Translations under genes and position numbers: made by a program
The notes under the pieces: generated by a model
Told to the model about the DNA's origin: nothing
Databases searched by the model: none
What the model saw: the letters and a program-made list of their open reading frames with translations, nothing else
Shown here: positions 1-6,000 of the stretch, one piece after another
How positions within the stretch are numbered: the stretch's first letter is position 1
Layout: each line of letters begins with the position of its first letter
Source: Geobacter sp.
Lineage (GTDB): Bacteria; Desulfobacterota; Desulfuromonadia; Geobacterales; Geobacteraceae
DNA: 10,575 nucleotides
Direction of reading: 5' to 3'
Assembly (NCBI GenBank): GCA_003857395.1
Contig: RPRC01000207.1
Coordinates: forward strand, 1 to 10,575

Positions 1-828
1 ACCAGCAAATGGGATCCAACGCTCATGAACAATAAAATGATCCACATCCACAGTGACCGAGCTGCCTTTAGCCGTTCTCCGATGGCACGCCTGCATGTCC
101 AGGGATCAATCAAGACCGTTTTTGCGAAGCTTAACGAGCGGTTAGAAGACAGCAACAGAAAATTTCCCCAGAGTGGAAATTTCGATCCTGAGGCCGCGGC
201 CAGAACTGCTTACGTTCCAGTCGGGATAGAAGTGCAACGTCCGCATTGCTGCCGGCCAGCTGTCAACGGTGAACTCCTCAAAGCACCCCAGGTCTACTAC
301 GAACTCATCCGTCGACTACCGAGGGAAACCCGCTTTTTCATCGACAACAGCAACAGTGTGCCGTGGTCGATCCACTATTTCTTCCATTCCCGGCCGGAAA
401 GCTATCACCTCTCCATTGAGTTCGCCACCATGGCTTGGGCTGTGGGAGCCGCGATTGGCGGAGCATTTGCGAATCAAAGCGCACCCTCGGTCTGTATTGC
501 CGGCGACGGCTGTTATCTGATGAGTGCCCAAGAGATTACCGTGGCGGTGGAACAGCAACTGCCGGTACTCTTTGTGGTACTGGATGACCAGGCCTACGGC
601 CTGATCCGGCATGGACATCGATTTTCGGGCAAGGAGACGGTAGAGTACCGCATTCCACCAGTCGATTTTGCCATGATGGCTCGGGCCACCGGCGCCAAAT
701 CTCATACAATCAGAGGAGCCAAAGATTTTGAGATGATCAATTGGCAAGAGTTGGCTCTGCATCAAGGTCCCACGCTGTTACATGTACTGATTGATCCGGA
801 AGAGCCCCCTCCTTTGGCGATGGCCTAA
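1..828 (+). CDS. Thiamine-diphosphate-dependent enzyme, acetolactate synthase-like, C-terminal part (5' end outside window)
   Basis: The reading frame is open to base 1, so this is the tail of a longer gene and not a 267-residue protein starting at the ATG at 25; the codons before that ATG read on in frame with no ribosome binding site. The first ~50 residues (MIHIHSD, then a helix ending LNERL) resemble the end of the central domain of acetolactate synthase/benzoylformate decarboxylase-type enzymes. Residues ~88-265 form the TPP-binding domain: a MAWAVGAAIGGAF helix, then GDG at residues 168-170 and the second half of the cofactor motif at 195-197. There the usual NN(G/x) is replaced by DDQ. 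The family decarboxylates 2-oxoacids and often ligates the product; the substrate cannot be told here. The N-terminal pyrimidine-binding domain, with its catalytic glutamate, lies outside the window. The gene ends with TAA, 109 bases before a strong terminator. Confidence 0.85.
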   Translation, partial: TSKWDPTLMNNKMIHIHSDRAAFSRSPMARLHVQGSIKTVFAKLNERLEDSNRKFPQSGNFDPEAAARTAYVPVGIEVQRPHCCRPAVNGELLKAPQVYYELIRRLPRETRFFIDNSNSVPWSIHYFFHSRPESYHLSIEFATMAWAVGAAIGGAFANQSAPSVCIAGDGCYLMSAQEITVAVEQQLPVLFVVLDDQAYGLIRHGHRFSGKETVEYRIPPVDFAMMARATGAKSHTIRGAKDFEMINWQELALHQGPTLLHVLIDPEEPPPLAMA

Positions 829-937
829 AGTAGCAAATACCCGCAACTATAATTTTGTTTGGGAGAGTACCTTGGCGGGACGAATGGATATCTTTTTTCA
901 AAATAACAGGCAGTGACCTGAGCCTGACATCCCTAAC

Positions 938-977
938 AAAAAAGGGGGGGCCGAGTGGCCCCCCTTTTTTTGTTTTT
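938..977. terminator. Bidirectional rho-independent terminator between convergent genes
   Basis: A run of six A (938-943) and seven G, then CC, faces GGCCCCCC and seven T (965-971) across a four-base GAGT loop. The G/C stem is nearly perfect, with one extra G. The T run on one side and the A run on the other give a U-tract in both directions. It therefore can end the TPP-enzyme transcript on the plus strand and the porin transcript on the minus strand, whose stop lies about 36 bases away. Confidence 0.9.
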
Positions 978-1012
978 ACGTTCGACAACAGTCTACTGGT
1001 AATGACCATCTC

Positions 1013-2416
1013 CTAAAAGAAATAGAGGAAAGCGAGGCGGCCGATGTTTGCAGTCCCGGTTCCGGAGGTACCGGCAAGACTGGTGGAAGTAGCTACATCA
1101 GTAGAATTTCCATACTGGGTATTGACATTCTGATATTCTGCGGAAACCCGAATGGCAGCATTCAGATCATAGGATACATTCACGTAGATATTGGTACTCG
1201 ACTTGAGGAAATTGCTACCACCAAGTGCTTTTGCCGTATTGGGGGCAAAGGTAATATTCCTGGTTGCATAGTCATTATAATTGTAGGCATTTCTTCTCTG
1301 GCAACCGGCAGTAATGCCAAGATCCTGAGTCGGATAGAATATTACCTGACCAGCAAGGCCATAGCCCTTGGCCGGTTTAAGATTATCTGTCGTACCGACG
1401 ATTGTATCTGCGGTAGCTGAGTTAAAAGCCATGTTCGCAGCCATGTATGCCTGTCCTTCAAAGGACATCGTCATGGCGCGGCTTTTGCCATCCTTTGATT
1501 TGAGGACCGGAACAAAAGTGTAGAAACCATAACCCCAGGAATCGACCGCCTTGTTTCCGGTAACAGCAAGAACTTTCTCGCTGCCGTAGAGGCCGAAGAG
1601 ACCAGCGGTCAGAGAGTTCATCGAAAGGCCCCAATAGCCGGGGGATACACCCAGGGTCTTACTAACCCACATGGCCTGACCAGCAATGTTTACTGCCGTG
1701 CCGAAGGAACCAGTGGCAAGGGTTGCACCAGCGTTATTATTAGCGTTCTGGTTCGGGTCTTGAATACCTGCAACCAGTTTGAGGGAATTTTCAGGATTTA
1801 GGTTGAGTTTCTGAGTCACACGAAGCTGCGGTACGCGAGGATTGTTCGGCGTACCAAACGCTGCTCCCGAACGAAAATCAACCGTAGAAGCAACCATGGG
1901 ACCAAAGACATCATATGCCTGACCAAACAGTACTGAGGTGTTTGCCCAGTCCATGGATCCCCAAGCCTGACGCATTCTGATCTGGGGACTTTCGGCAGCA
2001 TCAGCAGGAGTTCCATAGAAGTCAACTTCGATCAGAGCATTAGTCTTTGCACCCAGGAAGCCTGGACCGCCAACTTTCAGCCAAAACCGCGACTGGCGAG
2101 CGGTGAAAATTGATTGATCGGTCTCTCCCTGCAGAGATGAAGTTTTGGGAATGGCACCGGAGCCAGGGGTAAGCGCACCGTACGAGCCAAAGTTAGTTGA
2201 GTTGTAAGCGTAGTCAAGCTTGACAAAACCACCAATGGACAGATTGAACTTGCTCTTCACCGGTGAAGCCATCTTGCCGTAAACACCGGGTGCAACTTCA
2301 CAGGAGGGCTGGAAATCACAGTTATACACCGGTTCGGTGTTCTGCGGAACTTCCTGAGCCATGGCCGGAGCAGCCAGCAACAGGCTGGCGGCTAAAATAC
2401 CAAATACCTTCTTCAT
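1013..2416 (-). CDS. Outer-membrane porin (trimeric, DcaP/OprP-like beta-barrel)
   Basis: A 467-residue precursor predicted to form a beta-barrel channel for small solutes in the outer membrane. The signal peptide is clear: MKK, a hydrophobic stretch to about residue 19, and an APAMA cleavage site before Q. The mature protein opens with a short segment holding two cysteines (NCDFQPSC), which could form a disulfide. It then gives the first strand (IGGFVKLDYAY) and the RQSRFWLKVGG and IEVDFYG motifs, with RMRQAWGSMDW and LFGQAYDVFGP further on. This pattern is typical of DcaP/phosphate-porin-like families. Alternating polar/hydrophobic strands continue to the end, and the last residues LAFLYFF finish in an aromatic, the usual recognition signal for barrel assembly. 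The start at 2416 is chosen over an in-frame ATG at 2452 because it begins the signal peptide and sits behind AAGGAGG. The gene lies downstream of a lipoprotein gene on the same strand. The transported substrate is unknown. Confidence 0.85.
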   Translation of the reverse strand: MKKVFGILAASLLLAAPAMAQEVPQNTEPVYNCDFQPSCEVAPGVYGKMASPVKSKFNLSIGGFVKLDYAYNSTNFGSYGALTPGSGAIPKTSSLQGETDQSIFTARQSRFWLKVGGPGFLGAKTNALIEVDFYGTPADAAESPQIRMRQAWGSMDWANTSVLFGQAYDVFGPMVASTVDFRSGAAFGTPNNPRVPQLRVTQKLNLNPENSLKLVAGIQDPNQNANNNAGATLATGSFGTAVNIAGQAMWVSKTLGVSPGYWGLSMNSLTAGLFGLYGSEKVLAVTGNKAVDSWGYGFYTFVPVLKSKDGKSRAMTMSFEGQAYMAANMAFNSATADTIVGTTDNLKPAKGYGLAGQVIFYPTQDLGITAGCQRRNAYNYNDYATRNITFAPNTAKALGGSNFLKSSTNIYVNVSYDLNAAIRVSAEYQNVNTQYGNSTDVATSTSLAGTSGTGTANIGRLAFLYFF

Positions 2417-2421
2417 TTCTG

Positions 2422-2428
2422 CCTCCTT
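2422..2428 (-). promoter_or_regulatory. Ribosome binding site fixing the porin start
   Basis: AAGGAGG on the minus strand lies five bases before the ATG at 2414-2416. It supports that start over the upstream in-frame ATG at 2452, which would put twelve residues in front of the signal peptide. Confidence 0.85.
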
Positions 2429-2441
2429 CATGGAATATAGA

Positions 2442-2458
2442 GGACCAGACAATGGTCC
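2442..2458. repeat. Perfect inverted repeat GGACCA-N5-TGGTCC in the porin leader
   Basis: Two 6-base arms are separated by GACAA. The centre is about 34 bases upstream of the porin ATG and just upstream of its ribosome binding site. In RNA it would fold as a six-pair hairpin with a five-base loop; in DNA it could be an operator. There is no T-run after it, so it is not a terminator. The surrounding 2417-2557 spacer holds no convincing promoter. The best match, TTGAGG (2509-2514) and GATAGT (2487-2492) on the minus strand with a 16-base spacer, is weak. Confidence 0.5.
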
Positions 2459-2557
2459 AATAAAACATCAATAAACTACATCAATTACTATCCGAACAGC
2501 TGCCCTATCCTCAAGAAGGACCGGAATCACTTGAAAAAAAATATGCTTACTGCGCTG

Positions 2558-3553
2558 CTATTCGACCCCAACCAGATCGGCCGTCAGTGCTTTTGCGCCT
2601 TGCTTGACAATCCCGAAAGCACCGTCAGTGCCAACATAACCGGTAATTTCCAGAAGTCCTATTCTCTGGCCCGGTGCAAATCCGAGGTTCACAAGCACCT
2701 TACCGCCCCGGTAGACGTTCAGAACCCGCCCGATCATGATGCCGCTCTCTTTGCCGGCATTGATATAGACCCGTTCCCCTTCCACGGTTACCACCTTGCC
2801 ATACCAGGGCACAAGGTTCGCAACGTCCTTCACTTCACCGGCAAGCTTCCGCAGGGTTGCCGAAAGGGCTGCACCCCGAGCAGCTTTGTCCGCAGGAGCA
2901 AAGGAGCTAATCTCGGCAGTCAGACTTTTAACCAGGGTCCCGCCGTTACATTCGTAAATTTCCACGGTGACCGAACTGCCTGACGCAATACCTTCCGGTG
3001 CGGAAAGGAAAAGTGCCAGATTCGCCCCAAAATCCTCCCGGAGTTTTACGGCAAGATCCGCACGCTCTGCGGGGGTAGCGACAGCCGCGTAACGAGCCAC
3101 GAAGGCTGCCTTGGCAGGGTCGATCATGAGTTCAGCCGGAGCTTTTGCCATCTCTTCATTAAACTGCGCAAGCAGGCCGTTCTGACTGAGCTCGACAGTG
3201 AAAATCCTGTTTCTGACACGGGGAGCAGGTGCGGCTTTCACGGTGGCAGGCACCGGGATCGGCGCGGAAACAGAGACGGCGGGCTGCTGAACAGCCTGCT
3301 GCTGTGTGCCGCTTCCGGAAGAAGTCCCACGAAGTGCATCATAGCCCTTTTCAATCAGCTCGCCGCCACGCGGGATACTGCTCTCCACATAGCTTCGAGG
3401 CACCCAGATGGTGGCTGGAGCACCCGGAGACAGGGTAAAAGCGGGATTGTCAATTTCAACATACTCTTGCGGAGAAGAAATTGCGTTATGATTTCCGGCA
3501 CATCCGGCAAGAGTTATCAGCGATAGAATCAGTAAAGATGTACGTATTCCCAC
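2558..3553 (-). CDS. Lipoprotein with a FlgT-like C-terminal domain
   Basis: A 331-residue secreted lipoprotein. A hydrophobic N-terminus leads to the lipobox LAGC, with the lipidated cysteine at residue 18. The following alanine gives no inner-membrane retention signal, so outer-membrane anchoring is likely. A region of about 60 residues (WVPRSYVESS) is followed by a low-complexity linker rich in S, Q, P, V and A (~78-112). A middle alpha/beta region (~115-235) comes next, and then a C-terminal domain (~250-320) with VYINAGKESGIMIGRVLNVY. That motif matches the FlgT_C-type beta domain seen in flagellar FlgT and in other envelope lipoproteins. No flagellar gene is nearby, so a flagellar role is not implied. 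The start is GTG, behind GGGAGG eight bases upstream. The porin gene follows 141 bases downstream and may share the transcript; eight T lie 17 bases after the stop behind only a weak hairpin. The function is not known. Confidence 0.75.
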   Translation of the reverse strand: MGIRTSLLILSLITLAGCAGNHNAISSPQEYVEIDNPAFTLSPGAPATIWVPRSYVESSIPRGGELIEKGYDALRGTSSGSGTQQQAVQQPAVSVSAPIPVPATVKAAPAPRVRNRIFTVELSQNGLLAQFNEEMAKAPAELMIDPAKAAFVARYAAVATPAERADLAVKLREDFGANLALFLSAPEGIASGSSVTVEIYECNGGTLVKSLTAEISSFAPADKAARGAALSATLRKLAGEVKDVANLVPWYGKVVTVEGERVYINAGKESGIMIGRVLNVYRGGKVLVNLGFAPGQRIGLLEITGYVGTDGAFGIVKQGAKALTADLVGVE

Positions 3554-3726
3554 GTTAGTTTCCTCCCTGTACTTGACAACACGAATAAGTATCCGAACCG
3601 GGTGTATGACGAGGAGGCATCATTCCACCAAGCGAGGCGCTGAGATAAAAATTGTCGGCAACAGGACCCAGTCCGCAATATTGTTTATTATAGATCGCGA
3701 CATTACCACTCGAAAAGCGTTTGAAC

Positions 3727-3754
3727 ATTAAATGGAGACAAGCGAACAAGTCAA
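3727..3754 (-). promoter_or_regulatory. Candidate sigma70-type promoter for the lipoprotein (and possibly porin)
   Basis: On the minus strand TTGACT (3749-3754) and TTTAAT (3727-3732) each match the consensus at five of six bases, with a 16-base spacer. The start of transcription would be near 3720, giving a leader of about 165 bases before the GTG. I recognise no riboswitch in that leader (3554-3720), and no c-di-GMP (GEMM) core motif is present. Confidence 0.55.
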
Positions 3755-3787
3755 GGGAAAAATAGCTGGCAACGGGAATTTCGGCAG

Positions 3788-3827
3788 AAAAAAGACAGAA
3801 AAACCCGCCGACTCGAAGCCAGGCGGG
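3788..3827 (-). terminator. Rho-independent terminator of the regulator gene
   Basis: On the minus strand CCCGCC pairs with GGCGGG, and an inner GGCT-TCG-AGTC stem is set off by one bulged T. The stem is followed by TTTTT, then a second T run at 3788-3793. It lies 44 bases after the stop of the XRE-cupin gene, between it and the promoter of the lipoprotein, and so separates the two transcription units. Confidence 0.88.
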
Positions 3828-3871
3828 CTGTAACGTGTGGAGTTACTATAGTAAAAAAGCTAGCTGCGGGG

Positions 3872-4435
3872 TTACTTGGTCACGACTGAAAGAATTTTCA
3901 CTTCAGAGCCATCTTTTGAAAGAAATCGGTGCTTCATTGTGGAATCAAAATAGATACTGTCACCCTCTCCGAGGATGAGATGCTCATCATCAAGCAAAAT
4001 CTCGGCAGTCCCCTTCAGTATAAAAAGAAACTTCTCTCCTTCATGACTGTAGGTGGTGGACTCAGAAACCATATCATTCAGGGTTATGATGAACGGTTCC
4101 ATCTTTTTGTTCTGCTTGTGAAAAGAAAGTGATTCATAGGAATAGCCATGACGGCTGCCGGTGGGAGAGATTACCCGAGGGACTTCTCTCCGCTCGTCCT
4201 TTCTCACCACTTCAAACTTGCACTGCTCCTCGGTTTCGGCAAAGAAAATACCGATCTTCACATCGAAGAATTTGGCAATCCTGGAAAGTGTTGCAATGGG
4301 AGGGGAGACGTTGTTGTTTTCAATCTGGGAAATCAAGGCCGGCGAAAATCCCGTTTCTTTGGCAACCGCCTGAAGTGTGAGTTTTTTTGCAAGACGCAGA
4401 CTTTTCAGTTTCGGGCCAATATTGTATTCACTCAT
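3872..4435 (-). CDS. XRE-family transcriptional regulator with C-terminal cupin domain
   Basis: A 187-residue cytoplasmic DNA-binding regulator. Residues ~8-62 are an XRE/Cro-type helix-turn-helix: LRLAKKLTLQAVAKETGFS, then ALISQIENNNVSPPIATLSRIA. Residues ~105-187 are a small cupin barrel with SHEGEKFLFILKG and GDSIYFDSTMKHRF. In this family the cupin senses a small metabolite and the HTH domain binds a palindrome. The cupin keeps one histidine in each motif but lacks the full HxH metal site, so metal binding is uncertain. The start at 4435 is chosen because AGGAG lies seven bases upstream; an upstream in-frame ATG at 4483 falls beside the -10 region of the predicted promoter. The gene is downstream of glcF on the same strand, separated by 222 bases with its own promoter. 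It probably controls the glcD-glcF genes, itself, or both, but no site shows this directly. Confidence 0.88.
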   Translation of the reverse strand: MSEYNIGPKLKSLRLAKKLTLQAVAKETGFSPALISQIENNNVSPPIATLSRIAKFFDVKIGIFFAETEEQCKFEVVRKDERREVPRVISPTGSRHGYSYESLSFHKQNKKMEPFIITLNDMVSESTTYSHEGEKFLFILKGTAEILLDDEHLILGEGDSIYFDSTMKHRFLSKDGSEVKILSVVTK

Positions 4436-4442
4436 ATGTAAA

Positions 4443-4447
4443 CTCCT
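4443..4447 (-). promoter_or_regulatory. Ribosome binding site fixing the regulator start
   Basis: AGGAG on the minus strand with a seven-base spacer to the ATG at 4433-4435. It decides between this start and the longer in-frame one at 4483. Confidence 0.8.
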
Positions 4448-4484
4448 GCGAAAATATATCGGGGAAAGCCAGACAATTTTCACA

Positions 4485-4513
4485 AATATTGAGTCTATTC
4501 AATCTAATGTCAA
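4485..4513 (-). promoter_or_regulatory. Candidate sigma70-type promoter of the XRE-cupin gene
   Basis: On the minus strand there is a perfect TTGACA (4508-4513), a 17-base spacer and AATATT (4485-4490, four of six). Transcription would start near 4478, about 43 bases before the ATG. It lies in an AT-rich stretch inside the 222-base gap between glcF and the regulator, so the regulator can be expressed independently of glcDF. Confidence 0.55.
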
Positions 4514-4520
4514 TAAAAAA

Positions 4521-4542
4521 ATGTTTACTATACGTAAAACAT
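4521..4542. promoter_or_regulatory. Palindrome TTTAC-N5-GTAAA, candidate operator
   Basis: The core at 4524-4538 is TTTAC, TATAC, GTAAA with perfect arms, and the outer ATG/CAT bases at 4521-4523 and 4540-4542 extend the symmetry with one slipped A. It lies just upstream of the -35 box of the regulator promoter, centred about 53 bases before the predicted start. An XRE-type dimer would bind a site of this size, so autoregulation is plausible. This is inference from position and symmetry only. Confidence 0.45.
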
Positions 4543-4602
4543 ATTGTCTCTACGAGGGAAACATTCCTTTCGACGGGAAACCATTAGTCACCGTATTTGT
4601 TA

Positions 4603-4621
4603 GCATTTTTCAGAAAAATGC
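4603..4621. repeat. AT-rich hairpin downstream of glcF
   Basis: GCATTTTT and AAAAATGC form a perfect eight-pair stem with a CAG loop, 37 bases past the glcF stop. It has no following T-run on the minus strand, so it is a poor terminator; it could be a transcript 3' end stabiliser or a processing site. Confidence 0.35.
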
Positions 4622-4657
4622 CAAGAGAAACAGAAGCAGGGTAAAGACAACTCCGTC

Positions 4658-5923
4658 TCACCTCTTGGACAGATTTCGCGCCAGGATTTCAAGAGTGTGC
4701 TTCACCCTTGCCTTGCTCCCAGCCTTCTGCAGTCCATCTGACAACTGAAGCATGCAACCCGGGCAGCCGGTGACGACCGTCTGTACCCCCGTTGACATGA
4801 TTGCTGCCGTTTTTTGGGCGTTGATCTCCATTGAGGTTCCATAATGATGGATGGAGAAGGTGCCGCCAAGTCCGCAGCAGGAATCTGCTTTCTTCATTTC
4901 GATCAGGCTGAGTCCAGACACCTCACGAAGAAGCTCCCGAGGTTGGTGGACAACCCCCCGAGACCGCAGATGACAGGGATCATGGTAGGTAATCTCCTGT
5001 AGCGTGTTGGCACCCAGTTTCGGCCAAAGCCCGAGTTTTTGCAAAAGCACGGAAGCGTCAAGAGCTTTCTCGGAAAGAGCTTGGAGTCGCTCCGCAAGCT
5101 CGGGGAAGCGTTCTCCGAGCACGAGGGGGTACATTCGGTGGAATGCCCCGCCGCACGAAGCACAGGCCGTCATTACATAATCTGCCTGGTGGGCTTCCAG
5201 TGCGGCAAGATTCCTTTCCGCAAGCCCCCGAAAGGTATCCAGATCCCCTCCGGAAAGGGCCGGGAATCCGCAACAGTGCTGATTTTTTGGAATGACAATG
5301 GTGCAGCCAAGACTTTTCAGGAGCGCAACGGCAGCTTCGCCGATCTCCGGATAAATAAAATTCGTCATACAACCGACAAAAAAGACTATCCGTGGTCGTC
5401 CCGGCTCACCCGGGATAATCTCTGGATGCCTTGCCAGAAAAGGCTTGGCAGCTATTTTGGGGAAATGCCGCTGCCCTCCGATGAAAGGAAGGGGAAAGCG
5501 GAGCCGCAAACCCGAGGAATTCGGAACCTTGCGGAACAGAAGGGGACCAAACAGAGAAGCAAGAGTGGCACCCCCGGACAGCAGGGCGCGATTGCGCAGA
5601 AAAAATCCTGCCAGACGGTGAAAAAGGCTAGTTCCTCTCTTACGGGCCAGGGCTTCACGGGCTGCAAGGACAATCAGGTCCGTGGGAACATCATTGGCGC
5701 ACTTCTCCACACACCTGCCGCAGAGAAGACATTTCGACATAACTTCCCGGGTACGGGCATCGAGGCTCAGCTGCCCGGAAAGGGCCGCGCGTGCCAAGGC
5801 GATTTTGCCACGGGCTGAGACCGGTTCGCGCCCCACAGCTGTGAAGACCGGGCAGTAAGCTCGGCAAGCGCCACACTTCACACAGTTCTTCAGTTCATTT
5901 TCTAAACGTTTGAGAGGATCCAT
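4658..5923 (-). CDS. glcF: GlcF-like iron-sulfur subunit of a 2-hydroxyacid (D-lactate/glycolate) oxidase
   Basis: A 421-residue protein that would carry electrons from the FAD subunit encoded upstream to the membrane quinone pool. Two [4Fe-4S] ferredoxin motifs lie at the N-terminus: CVKCGACRAYC (cysteines 14, 17, 20, 24) and CLLCGRCVEKC (65, 68, 71, 75). Two CCG domains follow. The first has C185, CCG at 217-219 and CASCGG near 254. The second has HDPCH near 316, CCGLGG near 350 and TGCPGC near 390. All cluster cysteines expected of GlcF are present, and the length is normal for the family. A hydrophobic patch at ~100-130 is too broken to be a sure membrane helix. The gene follows glcD with a 77-base gap. 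The start at 5923 is the only good ATG, yet there is no Shine-Dalgarno before it, only short tandem repeats. Whether the substrate is D-lactate, glycolate or another hydroxyacid is open. Confidence 0.88.
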   Translation of the reverse strand: MDPLKRLENELKNCVKCGACRAYCPVFTAVGREPVSARGKIALARAALSGQLSLDARTREVMSKCLLCGRCVEKCANDVPTDLIVLAAREALARKRGTSLFHRLAGFFLRNRALLSGGATLASLFGPLLFRKVPNSSGLRLRFPLPFIGGQRHFPKIAAKPFLARHPEIIPGEPGRPRIVFFVGCMTNFIYPEIGEAAVALLKSLGCTIVIPKNQHCCGFPALSGGDLDTFRGLAERNLAALEAHQADYVMTACASCGGAFHRMYPLVLGERFPELAERLQALSEKALDASVLLQKLGLWPKLGANTLQEITYHDPCHLRSRGVVHQPRELLREVSGLSLIEMKKADSCCGLGGTFSIHHYGTSMEINAQKTAAIMSTGVQTVVTGCPGCMLQLSDGLQKAGSKARVKHTLEILARNLSKR

Positions 5924-5954
5924 AGATAGATAGTTTTTAGTTATCAGTTTTTAG
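5922..5954. repeat. Tandem heptamer (x3) and ATAG tetramer (x3) at the glcF start
   Basis: Read on the minus strand, three heptamers CTAAAAA, CTGATAA, CTAAAAA (5934-5954) run straight into three CTAT units (5922-5933) that overlap the glcF start codon. The repeats occupy the place where a ribosome binding site should be; there is no purine-rich GGAG in the 25 bases before the ATG. Confidence 0.7.
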
Positions 5955-5976
5955 CTTTGCGTTGTTGGTTTTGGAT

Positions 5977-5992
5977 GACAGCTTTTGCTGTC
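5977..5992. repeat. Hairpin GACAGC-TTTT-GCTGTC between glcD and glcF
   Basis: A perfect six-pair stem with a four-base loop, 8 bases after the glcD stop on the minus strand. No T-run follows in the direction of transcription, so it is unlikely to terminate strongly. It may set the relative amounts of the two subunits through mRNA stability, or be part of a dispersed intergenic repeat together with the neighbouring heptamers. Confidence 0.5.
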
Positions 5993-6000
5993 CTCATTGT

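Noticed and set aside
1..828. Reading the TPP enzyme as a truncated pseudogene
   Set aside because: The frame is open to the window edge without a stop, so the missing N-terminal part is explained by the edge.
3555..3749. A 64-codon minus-strand frame ending one base before the lipoprotein GTG, suggesting a coupled small gene
   Set aside because: Its ATGs (3749 and 3728) lie in or before the predicted promoter, neither has a ribosome binding site, and no family is recognisable. It is better read as the lipoprotein leader, though a short product from the ATGs near 3620 cannot be excluded.
5039..5818. A 259-codon plus-strand frame opposite glcF
   Set aside because: Antisense to the iron-sulfur subunit, whose cysteine motifs are all in the minus-strand frame.
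5954..5962. ACGCAAAGC on the minus strand, similar to part of the c-di-GMP (GEMM) riboswitch core
   Set aside because: The rest of the GEMM core and its two helices are absent, and the site lies between genes of one operon.
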